Position numbers and translations under genes: made by a program. 64,000 nt of DNA from Acidisoma silvae (GTDB lineage Bacteria > Pseudomonadota > Alphaproteobacteria > Acetobacterales > Acetobacteraceae). The stretch lies in assembly GCF_020618775.1 (NCBI RefSeq), contig NZ_JAESVB010000001.1:744001-808000 (forward strand), in the 5' to 3' direction. Shown piece by piece: positions 63,155-64,000 of this stretch (position 1 is its first letter; every line of letters starts with the position of its first letter). The notes below the pieces were generated by a model, which was not told the DNA's origin, did no database searches, and worked only from the letters and a program-made list of their open reading frames with translations.

Positions 63155-63838
63155 ATGACACGTCCTCTCATCATCAATCCCTCCATCCTTTCCGCCGATT
63201 TCGGGCATTTCGCCGAAGAGACGCAGGCGATAGACGCCGGCGGCGCCGATTGGCTGCATCTGGACGTGATGGACGGCATGTTCGTGCCCAATATCAGCTT
63301 CGGGCCGGGCGTCATCGAAGCGGTGCGGAAGGTCAGCAAAAGCCCGATCGACACGCATCTGATGATCGAAGCGCCGGACCGTTATCTGGAAACCTATGCC
63401 AAGGCTGGGTCCAAGCGTATTTCCGTGCATGTCGAAACCTGCCCGCATCTCAACCGCACGCTGCAGGCCATTCGCGGCCTCGGCCTTAAGGCCGGCATCG
63501 CCATCAACCCGTCCACCTCGGAAGAGGCGATCCGCTACAGCCTGGACGCGGCCGATCAGGTTCTGGTCATGACCGTGAACCCCGGCTTCGGCGGGCAGGC
63601 CTTCCTGCCGCTGACGCTGGAAAAGATCCGCCGCATTCGCGCGCTGATCGGTGACCGCCCGATCGATATCGGGGTCGATGGCGGTGTCACGGTCGAAACG
63701 GCGGAGCTGGCGGCAAAGGCCGGCGCCAATGTCTTCGTCGCCGGCTCCTCCGCCTTCAAGGGCGGCCCCGCGCATTACGCCGCAAATATCGCGGCGCTGA
63801 AGGCGGCTGTGGAACGCGGTGCCGCCGAGCGCGGCTAG
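63155..63838 (+). CDS. rpe: Ribulose-phosphate 3-epimerase
   Basis: This 227-residue TIM barrel interconverts ribulose 5-phosphate and xylulose 5-phosphate in the pentose phosphate pathway. INPSILSADFGHFAEE, LHLDVMDGMFVPNISFG, HLMIEAPDRYL, VMTVNPGFGGQAF and VDGGV carry the metal- and phosphate-binding residues. I chose the ATG at 63155; an earlier frame extends into the surE upstream region without conserved sequence. It is divergent from surE. Confidence 0.96.
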   Translation: MTRPLIINPSILSADFGHFAEETQAIDAGGADWLHLDVMDGMFVPNISFGPGVIEAVRKVSKSPIDTHLMIEAPDRYLETYAKAGSKRISVHVETCPHLNRTLQAIRGLGLKAGIAINPSTSEEAIRYSLDAADQVLVMTVNPGFGGQAFLPLTLEKIRRIRALIGDRPIDIGVDGGVTVETAELAAKAGANVFVAGSSAFKGGPAHYAANIAALKAAVERGAAERG

Positions 63839-63863
63839 GATCGTTCAGTTTTCACGGAAACGA

Positions 63864-63945
63864 CGTCATTCCCGCGAAAGCGGGAATCATCTCCCTCTGG
63901 CACAGGAATAGGGCGTAGAAGATGCCCGCTTTCGCGGGCATGACG
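63864..63945. repeat. REP-like paired palindrome, copy 7
   Basis: The element runs from CGTCATTCCCGCGAAAGCGGGAAT to CCCGCTTTCGCGGGCATGACG. It is one of the most regular copies: both arms are near-perfect hairpins with a GAAA or TTTC loop, in inverted orientation. It lies 25 bases after the rpe stop. The last 55 bases of the window hold nothing that I can identify. Confidence 0.9.
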
Positions 63946-64000
63946 TTTAGGGGTGAGTCCGCAACGAAAACTGTCGATATAGTCTGGCTGGTCAGGGAAG

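Noticed and set aside
63121-63159. Possible REP-like element over the rpe start (GTCATGCCCG...CGGCATGAC)
   Set aside because: Only the outer 8-9 bases are inverted and the arms do not form the inner hairpins seen in the other copies; it also covers the start codon, unlike all others.
1-64000. CRISPR arrays, prophage, insertion sequences, rRNA genes
   Set aside because: No evenly spaced direct repeats, no transposase, integrase or phage structural genes and no rRNA sequence were seen on either strand.

Overview
The window is about 64 kb of GC-rich, densely coded chromosomal DNA from an alphaproteobacterium, most likely a member of the Acetobacteraceae. The evidence is the gene content: a giant surface-type protein with a C-terminal Hint_2 domain, the argH-lptM-lysA-DUF4175 cluster, dapF-mtaB-ftsY, a family IV uracil-DNA glycosylase, and an NMT1/THI5-type ABC importer. 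No prophage, integrase, transposase, CRISPR array or rRNA operon is visible. There is one tRNA gene (Gln, anticodon TTG).

Layout. 0-5.3 kb: the start of a FAD-linked oxidase cut by the window edge, an NmrA-type quinone reductase divergent from an HxlR regulator with a clear palindromic operator between them, and the Hint-domain protein behind its own near-consensus promoter. 5.3-11.3 kb: DUF4175, lysA, lptM and argH on the minus strand, back to back with a TlpA-like thioredoxin. 11.4-16.9 kb: class II aldolase, a biotin/TMAO-type molybdoenzyme, proline iminopeptidase and a DegT aminotransferase. 16.9-21.7 kb: a PIN toxin-antitoxin pair, then a tightly overlapping dapF-mtaB-ftsY-thioesterase set and a DUF2147 protein. 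21.7-26.6 kb: an apparent electrophile-detoxification regulon (NemR-like TetR, DJ-1/PfpI protein, semialdehyde dehydrogenase, Old Yellow Enzyme, SDR), with the same 17-bp operator in front of the regulator and the first enzyme gene. 26.6-29.3 kb: FtrA/GlxA-type regulator, rhodanese, an XRE protein and a ParDE pair. 29.3-33.9 kb: rpmI, rplT, pheS and pheT. 33.9-40.9 kb: a Cys Ntn-hydrolase, SDR, glutathione synthetase, acyltransferase, MscS channel and a sugar:H+ symporter behind an unusually AT-rich, repeat-filled upstream region. 41-51 kb: sigma/anti-sigma pair, cobQ, parC, recO, moaB, lytic transglycosylase and uracil-DNA glycosylase. 51-58.5 kb: TPR lipoprotein, ispE, tRNA-Gln, UPF0303 protein, a tiny secreted His/Tyr-rich protein, an HTH protein, a YcaQ-type glycosylase and an Ala/Pro/Glu-rich protein. 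58.5-64 kb: a nucleoside hydrolase with an NMT1/THI5-type ABC importer, surE and rpe.

A dispersed family of REP-like paired palindromes (seven good copies of about 75-115 bp plus one degenerate copy) sits only between genes. One copy separates pheS from pheT. Each copy has inverted CGTCAT...ATGACG ends, or close variants.

Three small genes are easy to miss: lptM (9094-9222), a 59-residue membrane protein (35802-35981) and a 55-residue secreted protein (54538-54705). The strongest candidates for something new are the REP-like family, the twin-operator electrophile regulon, the repeat-dense leader of the sugar porter, the structured leader of the NMT1-type importer and the 1112-residue Hint protein. 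I found no multi-gene system that I would call clearly undescribed.
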